From Balneolaceae bacterium (GTDB lineage: Bacteria > Bacteroidota > Rhodothermia > Balneolales > Balneolaceae), in contig JAFIES010000072.1 in assembly GCA_020832415.1 (NCBI GenBank), forward strand, positions 1 through 64,000: DNA of 64,000 nt. Direction: 5' to 3'. Shown here piece by piece: positions 1 to 7,733 of this stretch. Each line of letters starts with the position of its first letter. Position 1 is the stretch's first letter. Made by a program: the position numbers and the translations under genes. The notes under the pieces were generated by a model, which was given only the letters and a program-made list of their open reading frames with translations, did not search any database and was not told the origin of the DNA.

Positions 1-201
1 ATCACTCATTTCGACGACGTTGATTTGTGGGGAATCCCCGGGTGAATATTTATAAATCCAATTGTAAATGGTTTGGTGGTGACACTGATACAATTCTGCC
101 AGTTCTAACGCTGTATACTTGCCCCGACGAAAATCGGCCACCGCCTGACGTTTGATCTGTTTACTAAATGTACGACGTTTATTGAGTTTTCGTGTGTTCA
201 T
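1..201 (-). CDS. IS3-type transposase OrfA, N-terminal part (cut by window edge)
   Basis: Not in the ORF track because it runs off the left edge. Reading the minus strand from the ATG at 201-199 gives 67 uninterrupted codons beginning MNTRKLNKRRTFSKQIK, with a helix-turn-helix stretch around LELAELYQCHHQTIYNW at residues 33-51. This layout, a basic start followed by a homeodomain-like HTH, is that of IS3/IS911 OrfA proteins, which bind the element's ends and, by -1 frameshift, form the OrfAB transposase. OrfB would lie outside the window. The left end of the element must be between 202 and about 300; a possible TG-starting terminus is noted separately. Whether the copy is intact cannot be judged here. 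Confidence 0.75.
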   Translation of the reverse strand, partial: MNTRKLNKRRTFSKQIKRQAVADFRRGKYTALELAELYQCHHQTIYNWIYKYSPGDSPQINVVEMSD

Positions 202-316
202 AACTTGTGGGTTTAATACGGTCAAGCTATGTTAGGGATGGACAAAAGGTTGAATGATTTCATAAGAGATTATGGGTTTTTGATCTGGTTGTTTACTCTG
301 TGAAACCATACGAAAT

Positions 317-336
317 AACAATCTGACCAGATTGTT
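317..336. repeat. Perfect 20-bp inverted repeat upstream of lipoprotein gene
   Basis: AACAATCTG-AC-CAGATTGTT is a perfect 9-bp dyad with a 2-nt centre, lying about 170 bp upstream of the 507 start codon. The tight spacing suits a dimeric-regulator operator better than a terminator, and there is no clean T-run after it. The function is inferred only from symmetry. Confidence 0.4.
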
Positions 337-450
337 TTGGACAACATTTCACACATAAACAAAATAAAAACAGATATAAAAGAGAAACTTAAACTTTTGA
401 CAATCCGATAGGAGATTCACTGCGTATTGTCGGGTAAGAAAGTCATGAGT

Positions 451-467
451 GGCTGCAAAAAGCAGCC
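451..467 (+). other. Short hairpin in the 5' leader of the triple-repeat lipoprotein
   Basis: GGCTGC-AAAAA-GCAGCC forms a perfect 6-bp stem with an A5 loop, 40 bases before the ATG at 507. No T-run follows, so it is not an intrinsic terminator. It could be a leader mRNA stem or chance. Confidence 0.3.
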
Positions 468-506
468 GGGCTCAAATAATTAAACATCAATAAAACTTTC
501 AGACCC

Positions 507-1982
507 ATGACACAATCAATCAAACAACTGTTAAACTTTACACTTCTATTGGTAACAGCAGCTGCATTAACTCTTTTCGCAGGATGCAGCGATGATAACG
601 ACCCTGTTGGCGGTATGGACGATTTGCGATCAGTATCATTCGACTATGCATTCAATGAAGGGCAGCTACTTGATAATGTAGAAACGGCCTATCGCGGTGA
701 GCATCAGCGCAATCTTACTGCCGAGCTTACAATCAGCGAGATGGAGAATGGTAATGCATCAGTTACGGTAACCCTGATGAATACTATTTCGGGGGTTGAT
801 TACCCGGTGCATGCACATGATGCAGCGGATCCCTCAACCACGCCGAACGGCACTCCTTATAATGAAACACCAAACGGAGACATTTTTGCCGGAGGTATTT
901 CCGGTAATGGAGGCACTGTAAGCAGCACCAATGATACCGGCATTAGTTATGATGTTTTGGTAAATGAATATGAAGGTTTTCTGGTTGTGCACGACCCAAC
1001 CCAGGATATCAGTACCACAGACCTTACCACATATCTTGTATTGGGAGTTTTTGGACAGACACTTCAGGCTGGTGAATCGAGCCTCCGTACGCAATCATTT
1101 GAGTATGCATTCAATGAAGGCCAGTTACTGGGCAATCCTGATCTTGCATACATGGGAGATCACCCAAGAAACCTGATGGCCACATTAACCATTGAAGAGC
1201 GCGGTACAGGTATGGCAAATGTTACCATCACACTCGAAAATACATTGGACGGTTTTGATTATCCTGTACATTCTCACGATGCAGCTGATCCTGCAACTAC
1301 ACCAAATGGAACACCATACAATGAAACACCAAATGGTGACGTATTTGCCGGGGCAATTGCAGGCAACGGTGGAACAGCAAGCAGCACCAACGAAACAGAT
1401 ATTTCATATACCGAACTAATTGAAGAGTATGAAGCATTTCTGGTAGTGCACGATCCTACACAAGATTTAAGCACCACAGACCTGACTACCTACCTGGTAC
1501 TGGGAAGTTTTGCAGCAGACCTTGAAGCTGGTGAACCAAATCTTGCAACTATGACCTTTGAATACAGCTTTAATGAAGGCCAGTTGCTTGATGATGAAAA
1601 TTTTGCTTATGACGGCGAGCACCCACGGGACCTGATGGCTACCATGCTGGTAGAAGAGCTGATCGACGGACGGGCAAAAATAACAGTAACATTAAGCAAT
1701 ACGCTTGATGGATTTACCTATCCTGTACACTCGCACGATGCAGCCGATCCAGAAGAAACCCCAAATGGCACGCCGTACGATGAGACACCAAATGGTGATG
1801 TATTTGCGGGCGGTATTGAAGGTAATGGCGGCATGGCCAGCGCATCAAACGAAACAGAAGAGATCATGTATCGCGATTTGATCAACAATTATGAAGGCTT
1901 TTTTGTGGTTCATGATCCCACTCAGGAGATTAGTACAACCGACCTTACCACCTATTTAATTTTAGGGCTGACGGCAAGATAA
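507..1982 (+). CDS. Lipoprotein made of three tandem ~150-aa His/Asp-rich repeats
   Basis: The first ~30 residues form a signal peptide ending in the lipobox LFAGC, so the 491-aa product should be a lipoprotein. The rest is three near-identical repeats, roughly residues 40-190, 192-340 and 343-491. Each starts with F-x-Y-x-FNEGQLL, carries YPVH(A/S)HDAADP and NGTPY(N/D)ETPNGD in the middle, and ends with VVHDPTQ-(D/E)-STTDLTTYL. The invariant H-x-H-D and V-H-D clusters suggest a metal-binding beta-sandwich, comparable in style to CHRD or Cu/Zn-SOD-like folds, but I do not recognise the family. The similarity extends to the DNA, so copy number may vary by recombination. A strong terminator follows at 2038-2071, so it is probably a single-gene transcript. 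Confidence 0.8.
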   Translation: MTQSIKQLLNFTLLLVTAAALTLFAGCSDDNDPVGGMDDLRSVSFDYAFNEGQLLDNVETAYRGEHQRNLTAELTISEMENGNASVTVTLMNTISGVDYPVHAHDAADPSTTPNGTPYNETPNGDIFAGGISGNGGTVSSTNDTGISYDVLVNEYEGFLVVHDPTQDISTTDLTTYLVLGVFGQTLQAGESSLRTQSFEYAFNEGQLLGNPDLAYMGDHPRNLMATLTIEERGTGMANVTITLENTLDGFDYPVHSHDAADPATTPNGTPYNETPNGDVFAGAIAGNGGTASSTNETDISYTELIEEYEAFLVVHDPTQDLSTTDLTTYLVLGSFAADLEAGEPNLATMTFEYSFNEGQLLDDENFAYDGEHPRDLMATMLVEELIDGRAKITVTLSNTLDGFTYPVHSHDAADPEETPNGTPYDETPNGDVFAGGIEGNGGMASASNETEEIMYRDLINNYEGFFVVHDPTQEISTTDLTTYLILGLTAR

Positions 1983-2037
1983 ACTCCCGATTCAACTTCG
2001 ATCCCTTAAGTTCCATTATTCATAAATAATGGGTCAG

Positions 2038-2071
2038 GAGCCGGGCATGAGTAATGTCCGGTTCTTTTTTT
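2038..2071 (+). terminator. Rho-independent terminator of the triple-repeat lipoprotein gene
   Basis: GAGCCGGGCAT and ATGTCCGGTTC pair as an 11-bp stem (with G-T wobbles) around the loop GAGTA, followed directly by seven T. It ends the transcript from 507-1982. Its position inside the N-terminal part of the 2029 ORF argues that the real start of that ORF is further downstream. Confidence 0.85.
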
Positions 2072-2163
2072 GTAAAAATGGTCAGCGTAAATACCTGATA
2101 TCATGTAGGAAAGATTGCAATTACTCTGTATTATCGATAAAAATTTCAGGAGTAATTATTTCT

Positions 2164-3036
2164 ATGAAAGTTCGCACCATGGTTCTGTTATTTTTAATTC
2201 CTGTAATTGCATTTACAGTGAATACGTCTGTTGCGTACTCACAATCAGGTGATCTTTATCGCATTGAGACAACAGATGGCAATGTGTTTATCGGGCAGAT
2301 TATATCAGAGGATGACAATGAGATAGTGATTCGAACGGAATCAATTGGTACTGTAACTATTCATCGAAATAATATCAGGAGCATTACCCTTATTGATCAA
2401 AGCAGAATTCGTGATGGGGTTTATTGGTATTCCAATCCGCAGGCAACCCGGTACTTTTTTGCACCCAACGCAATAGGGCTTGAAAAAAGAAAGGGATATT
2501 ATCAAAATACATGGGTGTTTTTCAACAATGTGAATTATGGGGTGTCCGATAACTTTTCAGTTGGCGGCGGCATTGTTCCGCTCTTTCTTTTTGGGGCCTC
2601 TTCAACTCCGGTTTGGATTCTTCCAAAAGTAAGTTTTCCCATAGCAAAGGATAAACTTCATCTTGGTGCAGGTGCAATGATTGGAGGGGTTATAGGTGCC
2701 GAATCTGATCCTCTGGGGATCTTTTACGGAGTGGGTACAATTGGCAACCGCGACAAAAACCTGTCTGTAGCTATTGGGTATGGATATGCCGGAAATGAAG
2801 TTTCAAGTACACCTTTGATTAATGTAAGCGGTATGATAAGGGTAAGTCGCCGAGTCTACCTTCTTTCCGAGAATTATTTCATACCTGAGGCAGGATTAAC
2901 TGGTATTGGATCGCTCGGAGCACGATGGACATCCGAGAATTTTGCCGTTGATTTCGGTCTTTTCAGTCCACTTGAAGACTTCGATAGCCTGATAGGCGTA
3001 CCGTGGCTTGGCGTTACTATACCGTTTGGGAGATAA
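2164..3036 (+). CDS. Exported protein: Sm-like N-terminal domain plus outer-membrane beta-barrel
   Basis: The track starts at 2029, but that extension runs through the terminator at 2038-2071 and lacks a signal peptide. The ATG at 2164 has CAGGAG 11 bases upstream and opens a clean signal peptide (MKVRTMVLLFLIPVIAF, cleavage near SVAYS-QSG), giving 290 aa. Residues ~30-75 resemble a small beta domain of the LSm-like kind (IETTDGNVFIGQII, then IVIRTESIGTVTIHRNNI). The rest is alternating Gly/aromatic strands typical of an outer-membrane barrel, ending VTIPFGR. The function is unknown. It is probably transcribed alone, between a terminator and a 138-bp gap. Confidence 0.75.
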   Translation: MKVRTMVLLFLIPVIAFTVNTSVAYSQSGDLYRIETTDGNVFIGQIISEDDNEIVIRTESIGTVTIHRNNIRSITLIDQSRIRDGVYWYSNPQATRYFFAPNAIGLEKRKGYYQNTWVFFNNVNYGVSDNFSVGGGIVPLFLFGASSTPVWILPKVSFPIAKDKLHLGAGAMIGGVIGAESDPLGIFYGVGTIGNRDKNLSVAIGYGYAGNEVSSTPLINVSGMIRVSRRVYLLSENYFIPEAGLTGIGSLGARWTSENFAVDFGLFSPLEDFDSLIGVPWLGVTIPFGR

Positions 3037-3174
3037 ATTGGGTATCAACACTTAACTACTTTCCACCATGTAAGATCATAAATCCTGTTGCTTCAGGAGC
3101 AAGAGCATATGGTTTTACATAGGATTGATTTTTAGAGAAGTCCAAATTCATTAAAAAAAACATGGGGATGAATT

Positions 3175-3879
3175 ATGGAAGTAAGAAAAAACAGCAGTTT
3201 TTATTCAAAAGCATATCTCTATTTTCTAATGGCTTTCGCTGTTACGGTAGCAGGCTTTTGGCCATCCTATTTTAGCCGGCTTGGTGAAACGGGACCGGCG
3301 CATCATTTTCATGGCATCACAGCTTCACTTTGGATGCTCATTCTCATCATCCAGCCCCTTTTATACCGCCTCAATAAAATGGAAGTGCACAGAATGGTTG
3401 GCCGATCCACCTTTTTGCTCGTACCGCTTGTGGTAATTGGTGGAGTTTTGATGATGCACATGATGCTCAGTAATCCAGCCTATGGGCCGCTCGCCTATCA
3501 GCTTGCCTTTATAGACCTGTTTGTGCTGATTCAGTTTGTTCTATTCTACGTATTGGCCATCAAAAATGTGAGAGATACACAATACCACGCCCGCTATATG
3601 GCCTGCACTATTTTTGGCCCGCTGATACCCGCATTAACACGGCTTCTGTTTCATGTACCGTGGGTGGACTCTTTTGGTAAATCGCTGCATGTATCCTACC
3701 TGCTTATCAATGTTGTGTTACTGCTTCTTATTTATGATGACAAAAGAAAAGGAAAAATACGGCTTCCTTATGTGCTGGCTTTCGGGCTGATGGTTACCCA
3801 GCAGATAATGATGCATTTCGCATCAGAGTGGGATTGGTGGCGCACATTGATGGATCTATTTTCTGGTGTTTCATATTAA
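3175..3879 (+). CDS. Polytopic membrane protein, unknown function
   Basis: This is a 234-aa inner-membrane protein with about seven hydrophobic segments. The first cytoplasmic or loop region carries GPAHHFHGITASLWM, and H-rich stretches recur (KMEVHRMVGRS, MMHMM, QYHARYM), a layout reminiscent of small haem- or metal-handling membrane proteins and of DUF2306-like families. I cannot assign it. It starts at ATG 3175 after a weak GGGGATG ribosome site. It stands alone, convergent with the anti-sigma gene 29 bases downstream. Confidence 0.7.
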   Translation: MEVRKNSSFYSKAYLYFLMAFAVTVAGFWPSYFSRLGETGPAHHFHGITASLWMLILIIQPLLYRLNKMEVHRMVGRSTFLLVPLVVIGGVLMMHMMLSNPAYGPLAYQLAFIDLFVLIQFVLFYVLAIKNVRDTQYHARYMACTIFGPLIPALTRLLFHVPWVDSFGKSLHVSYLLINVVLLLLIYDDKRKGKIRLPYVLAFGLMVTQQIMMHFASEWDWWRTLMDLFSGVSY

Positions 3880-3908
3880 GAGTATGTTTGCTTTAGAGTA
3901 AAACCTGT

Positions 3909-4700
3909 TTACTCCTGAGCGCCCAATAAGAACATATCACCGGTAGGTTGTGGCATACCACCGGCCGGCTCGAGCGTAACTGCGAAAGCGTTCGATACAG
4001 GAGATGGCGCTTCTTCCAGGTGCTCAACTTTAAAGAAAAGATCGGTTGAAGGCTGTTCAAAATTAAACACACCGGCGCTTATTGGATCCTGCCCATCTTT
4101 AATAAGCCACAGCTGATAATCTTTGTCGGCAGGTGGTGTGGGCAGATTGGCAAGCTGAAGCACGGCTTGACGGTTTTCGGGATCCCATAAAATTTTTCCA
4201 AACCCATCAGGACTTGGATCAAGGCCTCCCATCATAATCAAGGTTACTTCACGAGCTGCCAACACATTTAATAACTGATCCTGTCGTTCAAGCTCACTCT
4301 GCAGCTCCGTTATCTGAACTTCTTTCTGTTCAATCGTTTCGCTGAGGTCGATGTTGATGTATGCCAATGCCAGGGTGCCAACAAGCAGAAGTGCAGCAGC
4401 AGCTTTAAAAATCCATATAGGTATAATATTCGTGCTCTTGGTATCAGGTTGGTGGGTTGGTTTACCGCCGGAAATTGAGCTGAATAATTTATCTTCAACA
4501 GAAGGGGATGGCGTTTCATATCCTGCGGTTAGTGCAATTTCATCACGAACAGTTTTCAGCTCCTCTAACAATTGCTTTTGCTCGGCGGAGGCATTTCGCA
4601 GCTGCTCTTCAAAAGCAGAGGTTTCTTCCTCGCTAAGCGCACCCAGTACGTAACCGGCGCAGAGCGCTTCAAAATCGTTATGTTTTTCCTGATTATCCAT
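3909..4700 (-). CDS. Anti-sigma factor, RskA family
   Basis: The 263-aa protein has a cytoplasmic N-terminal anti-sigma domain (residues ~8-75, with CAGYVLGALSEEETSAFE), one transmembrane helix near 98-118 (KAAAALLLVGTLALAYI), a short coiled coil, then a periplasmic RskA-type domain (DYQLWLIKDG, SAGVFNF, FAVTLEPAGG). RskA proteins hold an ECF sigma factor at the membrane and release it on regulated proteolysis. Its ATG overlaps the sigma stop codon (TAATG at 4702-4698), so the pair is translationally coupled. No Cys/His zinc cluster (HxxxCxxC) is visible, so it is not of the ZAS type. The divergent Rieske/YceI/beta-barrel set is the likely target. Confidence 0.88.
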   Translation of the reverse strand: MDNQEKHNDFEALCAGYVLGALSEEETSAFEEQLRNASAEQKQLLEELKTVRDEIALTAGYETPSPSVEDKLFSSISGGKPTHQPDTKSTNIIPIWIFKAAAALLLVGTLALAYINIDLSETIEQKEVQITELQSELERQDQLLNVLAAREVTLIMMGGLDPSPDGFGKILWDPENRQAVLQLANLPTPPADKDYQLWLIKDGQDPISAGVFNFEQPSTDLFFKVEHLEEAPSPVSNAFAVTLEPAGGMPQPTGDMFLLGAQE

Positions 4701-5311
4701 TAGTGAATATCCTCTGTCAGGAGCATTTCTTTCAGTTTAATCATGCCCTGCCGCATTCTGTATTTTACAGTACCAAGGGGAATGTTCATTTTATCTGAAA
4801 TCTCCGACTGGCTTAATCCATTGTAATAAGAAACGTAAAGAACCTGCCTCTCATTTTTATTCAACTTTTTTAAAGCCTCCTTTACTTTTTGAGCCCGTTC
4901 AGCGAGTTCAAGATTCTCATGCGGGTTATTCCCATCACTTTCGGGTGTAAGTGTAAAATCGTTAATGATGTGATCTTCCTTTCCTGCATCCTTAAAAGCC
5001 CGCGAGCGTGTTCTGTCAATTGCTTTGTTCCTGGCCATTGTTACCAAAAAGCTATAGACGTTTCCTTTTGATGCATCGAACCGATCAGATTTTTCCCAAG
5101 CCTGGGTAAAAACTTCCTGAAGACAATCTTCAGCTTCCTGTCTGTTTTTCAGGATAGATAGTATCAACCCAAAAAGAAGGTTCTTGTATCTCTGATACAG
5201 CTTTTTCAGTGCATCTACATCGCCGTTTTGCACGCGGTACATCCATTCGCGTTCCTCTTCTTTCGATTGAAATGCGAATCCAATAAAGTATATAAGCCAG
5301 TAAACTATCAA
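4700..5311 (-). CDS. ECF RNA polymerase sigma factor (SigK-like, partner of RskA-type anti-sigma)
   Basis: Region 2 is clear (LYQRYKNLLFGLILSIL, EAEDCLQEVFTQAWEK, FLVTMARNKAIDRTR), as is region 4 (NERQVLYVSYYNGLSQSEI followed by PLGTVKYRMRQGM). This is the usual two-domain ECF build at 203 aa. The start is uncertain: the annotated ATG adds a hydrophobic MIVYWLIYFIGFAF that is unusual in this family, while the family-like sequence begins near KEEEREWM; an ATG at 5242 would be rather late. It is followed without gap by the anti-sigma gene. It lies opposite the Rieske gene across 318 bp of AT-rich regulatory DNA, and ECF genes commonly control both their own and neighbouring promoters. Confidence 0.9.
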   Translation of the reverse strand: MIVYWLIYFIGFAFQSKEEEREWMYRVQNGDVDALKKLYQRYKNLLFGLILSILKNRQEAEDCLQEVFTQAWEKSDRFDASKGNVYSFLVTMARNKAIDRTRSRAFKDAGKEDHIINDFTLTPESDGNNPHENLELAERAQKVKEALKKLNKNERQVLYVSYYNGLSQSEISDKMNIPLGTVKYRMRQGMIKLKEMLLTEDIH

Positions 5312-5629
5312 GCTTTATAAGATTATACGAAGTGTTAAGGGTATCCGGATTGGCAAAAATTAAAATTAAAAATGCCACCATTAATTTCTTTCCTTAGAAT
5401 AAAAAAAGAAATTAACACTTCTTAATAAATCATAAAATTGTATCCGTCCTTCCTATTCATTGGCTGCAAGAGAGTTAAAGAGAAAGGCTTCTAAATAAAG
5501 CCAAATCAATATAGACACCATCCGATGTTTAATCAGCTTCGTAGTAATTTATATAGAGTAAAAAGCGGAACGATAGAGCTCGATTTTAGAATTTATTCCC
5601 AGAACTACACAAAATTAATTTAAAAGCAC
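5312..5629. promoter_or_regulatory. Divergent AT-rich control region between sigma gene and Rieske operon
   Basis: 318 bases without a gene, very AT-rich, and expected to hold promoters in both directions. It contains a perfect 11-bp inverted repeat at 5381-5415, listed separately. GGAAC at 5567-5571, about 60 bases before the Rieske ATG, resembles the -35 element of many ECF promoters, but I see no convincing -10 partner. Confidence 0.4.
5381..5415. repeat. 11-bp inverted repeat in the sigma/Rieske control region
   Basis: TTAATTTCTTT (5381-5391) is perfectly complemented by AAAGAAATTAA (5405-5415) across a 13-base loop. The loop is too long for a tight operator and the stem is all A/T, so it may be a leader hairpin of the sigma transcript or a regulator site. 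Confidence 0.45.
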
Positions 5630-6121
5630 ATGAAAATAACAACAGGAAAATCAGTTAGCAGAAAAGAATTCTTAAAAACAGCCGGTTCCTTAACGATATT
5701 ATCCACACTCGGAATTGGTATATATGGGTGCAGCAGTTCAACAGATGCTGTAAATGGGCAGCCTCCCCAGGTACCATCAGATGATGGAGCCATCTCAATT
5801 ACTAGCGGTGGAAATACCATTGAAATTGATCTTACAAAAGACTCAGTATCAGATTTATTAGCCCAGGGAGGCTGGTTGTTAATTACAGCAGCGAATACCC
5901 TGATTGTAAATGTTGACGGTGATAATTATCGTTCTTTTACAAGTGTTTGTACCCATCAGGGATGCTCAACCAACTGGCAATTTTCAAATAACTTGTTTGA
6001 ATGCACTTGCCATGGTTCCCGCTTCGATACATCGGGCAGCGTGGTTAGAGGCCCTGCAGCAAGTAATCTCACAGAGTTTACTGTAACCGTTGAAGGGAAT
6101 AAGATTACTATAAATAAATAG
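5630..6121 (+). CDS. Rieske [2Fe-2S] protein, exported (Tat-like lipoprotein leader)
   Basis: The 163-aa protein carries both halves of the Rieske cluster site, CTHQGC and CTCHG, 20-odd residues apart in the C-terminal half. These supply two Cys and two His for the 2Fe-2S cluster. The leader has SRKEFLK, a near twin-arginine motif (RK instead of RR), followed by a hydrophobic stretch ending in the lipobox-like GIYGC. It is probably folded with its cluster in the cytoplasm and exported to be anchored at the membrane. Stand-alone Rieske proteins of this size usually act in electron transfer rather than in a bc1 complex. It heads a tight operon with the YceI and DUF5777 genes (2 and 29 bases between genes). 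Confidence 0.9.
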   Translation: MKITTGKSVSRKEFLKTAGSLTILSTLGIGIYGCSSSTDAVNGQPPQVPSDDGAISITSGGNTIEIDLTKDSVSDLLAQGGWLLITAANTLIVNVDGDNYRSFTSVCTHQGCSTNWQFSNNLFECTCHGSRFDTSGSVVRGPAASNLTEFTVTVEGNKITINK

Positions 6122-6123
6122 AT

Positions 6124-6678
6124 ATGAAATATTCTTCTCTTCTTCTTATCGCTTTATTGTTTTTTTTCTGCAGCCACATTGATTCAAAAGCCCAGTCTTT
6201 TATGGCGGATGACGGATATGTTGAATTTATTTCAACAGCACCTCTTCTCGAATTCAAAGGGAAAAGTGATCATCTTACCGGTTTTATCGATTTGGATGAG
6301 AACCTGATCGATTTTTATATAGATCTCAACACCATCGATACCGGTATTCAGAGAAGAAATCGCGATATGAGAAGCACTTATCTCAACACGGATAAATTTC
6401 CGTTCGCCGAATTTACCGGAAAACTGTTAACAAGCTTTGATGCTGATAATCAACAAAAGCAGGCTGTAAAAACGAGCGGAATCTTTTCGATAAATGGTGT
6501 TGAGCGCGAAATAGAAGTAGAAGGTACTCTCGAACCTCAGGGTGATGCCCTGAAACTGGAGGCAAGCTGGGTAATTCTTCTTGAGGATTTCGAAATAGAC
6601 AGGCCGCGCGTACTATTCTATGAACTGGCTGAAGAGCAGACTGTAAATATCTCGATTCTATTAAAATCTAACGATTAG
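6124..6678 (+). CDS. YceI-family periplasmic lipid-binding protein
   Basis: 184 aa with a signal peptide ending near SKAQ. The YceI lipocalin-like pattern is clear: FISTAPLLEFKGKSDHLTGFIDLDE, then DTGIQRRNRDMRSTYLNTDKFP and a late NGVEREIEVEGTL. YceI proteins bind isoprenoid or quinone-like lipids in the periplasm. It lies two bases after the Rieske stop codon, which implies co-translation, and a redox role with that partner is plausible: a lipid quinone carrier beside an iron-sulphur protein. Confidence 0.88.
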   Translation: MKYSSLLLIALLFFFCSHIDSKAQSFMADDGYVEFISTAPLLEFKGKSDHLTGFIDLDENLIDFYIDLNTIDTGIQRRNRDMRSTYLNTDKFPFAEFTGKLLTSFDADNQQKQAVKTSGIFSINGVEREIEVEGTLEPQGDALKLEASWVILLEDFEIDRPRVLFYELAEEQTVNISILLKSND

Positions 6679-6707
6679 CAATTCAACCATTCAGACCCAT
6701 TGATGAT

Positions 6708-7577
6708 ATGCATACAAGAATTTTAATGTTACTGATTCCGGTTATTTTATATCCATCCTTACTTTTAGGTCAGCTTCAGAGAGAGCGGGTAGTACAGGAT
6801 ACTGCTGTTGAGCTTACGTTTATGGCTCCCAGAAATATTAATCTTTTTACGGTTGAGCCTTTATCAAAAGGGGAGCTTCACTACTCAATAATGCATACGT
6901 TTGGTGAGGTAAATAGTGGTGTCAGAACTCTGTGGGGGGTTGATCAGGGTGCGAATGTTCGCTTTAGTTTTGAGTATGGTTTTGGTGATAATATATCGGT
7001 TGGATTTGGGCGATCGAGCATGGATAAGGTATATGATGTGAATACGCGCATTACTCTTTTACGCCAGCGAACAGATGGTTCGGTGCCTGTATCTGTAACC
7101 GCCGCGCCTTCTGTGGGTATAAACACATCAAGCTTCGGTTTTTTAAATGAGAATTACTCTTTTTCAGACCGTCTCAACTTCAGTCTTGCCCTTCCAATTG
7201 CCAGGAAATTCAACAGCGATTTCAGCCTGATGATTGTACCAATGGCGGTCCATTTTAATCGTACAGGCCCGGAGTTGAATATTTCAGATCCTGAGGTAAA
7301 TACATACTATAGTATAGGTGTGGGGGGACGATATAAATTTGCTTCGAGAACCGCATTATCATTCCAATATATCCCGCCGCTTACCGATGCAGAAAATCTC
7401 AGCAATAATATCGGTATTGGAATAGATATAGAAACCGGAGGGCATGTGTTCCAGATGTTTTTCACCACGTCAAGAGCTTTGAATGAATCGTATCTGATAG
7501 CCTCCGATAACGGCAACTTTTTTGACAGAGAGTTCCGGTTTGGTTTTAATATCAACAGGTTATTTAGGATCAGGTAG
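6708..7577 (+). CDS. DUF5777-type outer-membrane beta-barrel protein
   Basis: 289 aa, signal peptide cleaved after LLLG-Q. The pattern HTFGEVNSGVRTLWGVDQGAN, then FEYGFGDNISVGFGRSS, is the signature of the DUF5777 barrel family of Bacteroidota, which is often encoded with YceI and haem or iron-sulphur proteins. The C-terminus (FGFNINRLFRIR) ends as an outer-membrane barrel. It is third in the Rieske-YceI operon. Its function is not established; an outer-membrane channel or anchor for the two periplasmic partners is an inference. Confidence 0.8.
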   Translation: MHTRILMLLIPVILYPSLLLGQLQRERVVQDTAVELTFMAPRNINLFTVEPLSKGELHYSIMHTFGEVNSGVRTLWGVDQGANVRFSFEYGFGDNISVGFGRSSMDKVYDVNTRITLLRQRTDGSVPVSVTAAPSVGINTSSFGFLNENYSFSDRLNFSLALPIARKFNSDFSLMIVPMAVHFNRTGPELNISDPEVNTYYSIGVGGRYKFASRTALSFQYIPPLTDAENLSNNIGIGIDIETGGHVFQMFFTTSRALNESYLIASDNGNFFDREFRFGFNINRLFRIR

Positions 7578-7733
7578 GCTGAAATTAATACTCAGCAGAG
7601 CAAGAAAAAGATTCGTACTGATCCCAGTCATCATTTTCGTCATTTCTGCAGGCACACATAATATTTCTATGTGACGGCCGAACATGTTATTTTCTTCTCG
7701 GAAACAATCAATTAACTAAAATGCTTTGATGTT

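Larger units (their letters stand above)
202..506. other. Intergenic region with a palindrome and a 5'-UTR hairpin
   Basis: No gene is visible. It holds the presumed left end of the IS3-type element: on the minus strand TGTCCATCCCTAACA (244-230) starts with TG, as IS3 ends do, but the matching right end is outside the window. It also holds a perfect 9+2+9 dyad at 317-336 and a 6-bp hairpin at 451-467, both listed separately. It must contain the promoter for the lipoprotein gene at 507, but no consensus promoter stands out. Confidence 0.4.

Noticed and set aside
2029-2163. N-terminal 45 residues of the 335-aa track ORF
   Set aside because: They are encoded by the terminator of the previous gene and lead into a second Met that begins a real signal peptide with its own ribosome site.
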